From: Rhizorhapis suberifaciens
GTDB taxonomy: Bacteria > Pseudomonadota > Alphaproteobacteria > Sphingomonadales > Sphingomonadaceae
DNA: 64,000 nt
Reading direction: 5' to 3'
Assembly (NCBI RefSeq): GCF_014200045.1
Contig: NZ_JACHOV010000004.1
Coordinates: 204,106-268,105 of the forward strand
Numbering within the stretch: the stretch's first letter is position 1; each line of letters opens with the position of its first letter. The notes beneath the pieces were generated by a model. The model worked only from the letters and a program-made list of their open reading frames with translations. It was not told the DNA's origin and made no database searches. Below are positions 61,587 through 64,000 of this stretch, piece by piece. Both the position numbers and the translations under genes were made by a program.

Positions 61587-62171
61587 CTATGACACCGCCT
61601 GTTTCATAACGTCCGGCGCGATGCGGCATGCCTCACGATAGTCTTCCGGCGTGTCGATATCGAACGAGAGACCTTCGCGCTTAACGATGCTGGCCCGACC
61701 GCCGCTCGCGCGGAGATGGCGTGCCATGCTGTCCGTCCCGAAATGGAAGGCAAACCCCGCCGGGTCGACGAAGGCAAGCGCGTTGGTGCCACTGCCGTTG
61801 CGATCCGGCGCTATCGCACAGCCTGCCTTCTCGGCTTCCGCGAGCAAAACAGAAATGTCCGGCGGGTGAAGGAGCGGCAGGTCCGCATGTATTATCAGCA
61901 TTGGCCGGCCCGGTCGACTGAGGGCCAGGGCGGTAAGCTCCGCGTTCAGACCGCGGCCTTCATCCAGAAAAAAGAGGCCTCCCCAGCCCGATGCAGGAAC
62001 ATCCGAGAGCAAGGCCACCTCATCGACCTCGACACAGGCGGCAAGGACATCGCGCACATGTTCGAACATGCGCTGACTGAACTTTCGCCGCTGATCGGGT
62101 GAGAGGATACCGGCAAGGCGGGTCTTGCGTTCGGCGGCTCCCTTGAAGGGAATTACCGCGGTCCAAATCAT
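61587..62171 (-). CDS. cofC: 2-phospho-L-lactate guanylyltransferase (CofC-like)
   Basis: 194 residues. 'MIWTAVIPFKGAAERKTRLAGILSPDQRRKFSQRM' (NTP-binding), 'LIIHADLPLLHPPDI' (metal-binding D-L-P) and 'GLSFDIDTPEDYREA' (D-x-D-x-P-x-D). It activates 2-phospho-L-lactate with GTP; some proteobacterial CofC enzymes use 3-phosphoglycerate, giving 3PG-F420. The gene overlaps cofD by four bases. Last of the three-gene unit. Confidence 0.86.
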   Translation of the reverse strand: MIWTAVIPFKGAAERKTRLAGILSPDQRRKFSQRMFEHVRDVLAACVEVDEVALLSDVPASGWGGLFFLDEGRGLNAELTALALSRPGRPMLIIHADLPLLHPPDISVLLAEAEKAGCAIAPDRNGSGTNALAFVDPAGFAFHFGTDSMARHLRASGGRASIVKREGLSFDIDTPEDYREACRIAPDVMKQAVS

Positions 62172-63103
62172 CGGCGCAGTCTTTGGGCGAGCGCCAGCAC
62201 CGCCTCCGCAACCCTGCTGCGATCCGCGAGCGTGATCATCAATGTGTCCGCCGCACTCATTTCAATGCCGATATCCTCGGCCTCATCGCGTTCGTCGACA
62301 AGCATTCCGTCGATAATCCCGGCATAATGGTTGGCGATAGCGGCCGGCGAGACGGGAACACCCAGTTCGGCCATCATTTTCGCAGTGGGCCCCTTGACGG
62401 CCTTACCGCCGACAATCGGGGTGACCGCGACCACGGGTGCCGTTCGTTTTTCCAGGGCTGTGCGGATCTCGGGCACAGCGAGGATGGGATCGATGCTGAG
62501 ATAGGGGTTGGACGGCGCGATCAAAATGGCGTCTGTGGCTGGATCAGTGATTGCCTCAACCACACCGGGTGCGGCCCGGGCCGCCGTGGCGCCATCGAAC
62601 CGTATCGCGCTCACCGCCGGGACGCAACGGCGCTCGACGAAGTAGCGCTGGAACGGCAGATCGCCCTCGCCGGTGGTCACGACCGTGGAAACGGGATCGT
62701 TGCTCATGGGCAATATGTCCACCCCTACCCCCCAGGCACGTGCGAAGTCGGCGGTGATCTGGGAAAGGGTTTCGCCCCCGCGCAGCCGCATTGTGCGCAG
62801 CATGTGCAGGGCAAGGTCGCCATCGCCCAGCTGGAACCAGTCCTCCCCGCCCAGCGAGCGTAGCGCCGTCATGAAGCTCCAGCTTTCATCCTCGCGGCCC
62901 CAACCCTGAGCAACATTTGCCTTGCCTGACAGAGTGTAAAGCAGGGTGTCCACATCGGGCGAGATGTAGAGGCCCAGATGCTCGAAATCGTCGCCGGTAT
63001 TCACAACTGCCGTGATCCGCTCGGGCGGCATGACCTGGTAGAGGCCAAGAACCAGTTTGGTCCCGCCAACGCCGCCGGTAAGGACTACAACCCGCCCCGT
63101 CAT
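62168..63103 (-). CDS. cofD: 2-phospho-L-lactate transferase (CofD-like)
   Basis: 311 residues. 'VVLTGGVGGTKLVLGLYQVMPPERITAVVNTGDDFEHLGLYISPDVDTLLYTLSG' and 'DWFQLGDGDLALHMLRT', then 'LIAPSNPYLSIDPILAVPEIR' are the CofD/FbiA pattern. It transfers phospholactate from the GTP-activated form to FO, giving F420-0. Overlaps both cofE (63100) and cofC (62171) by four bases. Confidence 0.93.
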   Translation of the reverse strand: MTGRVVVLTGGVGGTKLVLGLYQVMPPERITAVVNTGDDFEHLGLYISPDVDTLLYTLSGKANVAQGWGREDESWSFMTALRSLGGEDWFQLGDGDLALHMLRTMRLRGGETLSQITADFARAWGVGVDILPMSNDPVSTVVTTGEGDLPFQRYFVERRCVPAVSAIRFDGATAARAAPGVVEAITDPATDAILIAPSNPYLSIDPILAVPEIRTALEKRTAPVVAVTPIVGGKAVKGPTAKMMAELGVPVSPAAIANHYAGIIDGMLVDERDEAEDIGIEMSAADTLMITLADRSRVAEAVLALAQRLRR

Positions 63104-63858
63104 CGGAACAGATCCTCCTGCAAGGGCCGTACTAGCGCCGATGCGGGGCGTGCCCCTTCAGGCCAGCTCAATCCCCTCACGAGCGCCGCGGGCACCCCCT
63201 CTGCTCCCTCGCCCATCGCCAGCCCGGCGGCCGTAGCCACCATGTCGGCGAGCGCGATCTGGGTCACTTCGAGCGCCCGGCCGTCGCGGTCATGTTCGCC
63301 CCTTTTGTCGAGAAGTGCTGGCAGCCCGCTCGCCCCCAGCGCAACGCCGACGACGCCCATCCGCCAAGGGCGTCCGAAGCTATCTGAAATCACCACGGCG
63401 GGCGCCTGCGGGAACCGCGTCGACAAGCTTACCCTCAGGCGTTCGGCCGAGGCGTCTGAATCCTGTGGAAGCAGCAGGGCAAGATCGCCGTCCCGGCCGC
63501 CAATATTCGAGCGATCGACACCCGCATTGGCCATTATATGACCGCATCGGTGCTGCGTGATCAGCACATGGGGAACCGCCCGAAGCACGGCGCTAGATTC
63601 AGAGAGCACGACTTCGACCAGTCGCGGATCCTTGGCGGTGATTTCCGCCAGGCGAAGGGCTTCGGCCCCGGGCTCGACCTTCGCCAGATCGACAAAACGA
63701 TCCTCAGACTTCGACACGATCTTCTGAGTTACGACTAGAATATCGCCCTCTTGGAAGGGCGCCAGGCCCAGGGCGATTATTCTGTCGGCGAGAAGGTCAT
63801 CGAGCGAAGCATTTGGTTCAACTTCGTCAATTCCGGTCAGCGGATGGATTTGTATCAT
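63100..63858 (-). CDS. cofE: Coenzyme F420-0:L-glutamate ligase (CofE-like)
   Basis: 252 residues. 'DILVVTQKIVSKSEDRFVDLAKVEPG', 'ANAGVDRSNIGGRDGDLALLLP' and 'VVISDSFGRPWRMGVVGVALGASG' are the CofE/FbiB N-domain motifs. It adds glutamates to F420-0 with GTP. The FbiB C-terminal nitroreductase domain is absent, as in archaeal CofE. First gene of the unit; 49 bases separate it from an ORF fragment at the window edge. Together with cofC and cofD it covers all steps of F420 synthesis after FO. Confidence 0.93.
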   Translation of the reverse strand: MIQIHPLTGIDEVEPNASLDDLLADRIIALGLAPFQEGDILVVTQKIVSKSEDRFVDLAKVEPGAEALRLAEITAKDPRLVEVVLSESSAVLRAVPHVLITQHRCGHIMANAGVDRSNIGGRDGDLALLLPQDSDASAERLRVSLSTRFPQAPAVVISDSFGRPWRMGVVGVALGASGLPALLDKRGEHDRDGRALEVTQIALADMVATAAGLAMGEGAEGVPAALVRGLSWPEGARPASALVRPLQEDLFR

Positions 63859-63907
63859 TGGGCAAATTGGCTCGACTTGCGGGGGTGCTTGAATTTGCCC
63901 GTTGCTA

Positions 63908-64000
63908 TCACAGGTTGCCCGTAATCCGAATACCCGCGTCGCCTGCGTTGTAGTTTTTGTTGATGAAGATGAGGATGGAGGTGAGGGCTTCTGCGGCGGC
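63908..64000 (-). CDS. Possible C-terminal fragment of an unidentified protein
   Basis: A 30-residue reading enters from the right edge and stops at TGA 63908 (AAAEALTSILIF... NAGDAGIRITGNL). It could be the end of a gene upstream of cofE on the same strand. Other frames here are also open, so this is weak. It is not recognisable as FbiC or CofG/CofH, the FO synthase expected somewhere. Confidence 0.3.
   Translation of the reverse strand, partial: AAAEALTSILIFINKNYNAGDAGIRITGNL

Noticed and set aside
1..64000. CRISPR arrays, insertion sequences, prophage genes
   Set aside because: No regularly spaced repeats, transposase or phage structural genes were found on reading both strands.

Overview
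The window is chromosomal DNA of an alphaproteobacterium, most likely a sphingomonad (Sphingobium/Sphingomonas/Novosphingobium type). The evidence is the G+C-rich coding, the protein families present (NDUFA12-like subunit, DUF2155, MerC next to Zur, class I fumarase, P. aeruginosa-type isocitrate lyase, TonB receptor with Pfam-like plug), and short dispersed palindromes of the type scattered in sphingomonad genomes. Nearly all DNA is coding. No CRISPR array, insertion sequence, integrase or rRNA operon was seen. One tRNA gene, tRNA-Gly(UCC), is present.

Layout. 1-2.3 kb: end of a surface-polysaccharide region (Wzx-type flippase cut by the window edge, sulfotransferase). 2.6-4.7 kb: EnvC-like cell-division factor, rlmH, DUF2721. 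4.9-8.4 kb: rpsF-rpsR-rplI, small membrane proteins, chorismate mutase, rpsD. 8.5-11.4 kb: ferredoxin, an AlkA-like glycosylase, and a pterin operon folE-SDR-folB. 11.5-15.1 kb: isocitrate lyase, an unlisted 51-residue ORF upstream of it, and a divergent ScfR/RamB-type regulator. 15.1-23.9 kb: aminopeptidase P, oligopeptidase B, thioesterase, ftsK, zapE, sdhB.

24.1-31.0 kb holds a compact set that looks like a lipid or glycolipid head-group pathway: GT4 glycosyltransferase, CDP-alcohol phosphotransferase, HIT protein, two nucleotidyltransferases, a second flippase and a DAG-kinase-family lipid kinase. 31.2-33.0 kb is an A+T-richer two-gene islet of unknown proteins, one with a HEPN-like R-x4-H motif; it sits between the lipid kinase and rplM-rpsI and is the best candidate for an undescribed (defence-like) module. 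33.2-49.1 kb returns to housekeeping: rplM-rpsI, cutA-ctaA, merC-zur, dxs, a class C beta-lactamase-like serine hydrolase, fumarase, queC-queE, NDUFA12, DUF2155, aat, recX and a fatty acyl-AMP ligase.

49.4-64 kb is more accessory: flavin reductase, a stress-type flavoprotein with an EcfG-like promoter, a dipeptide epimerase, then a catabolic locus (aldehyde dehydrogenase, three SDRs, a cupin dioxygenase-like protein, a TonB receptor, AraC and TetR regulators) in which two intergenic regions share a TAGGTCCTA palindrome. The window ends with cofC-cofD-cofE, three overlapping genes of coenzyme F420 synthesis, which is unusual for a sphingomonad and suggests an F420-dependent step nearby. Functions are assigned from family motifs read by eye; no searches were run.
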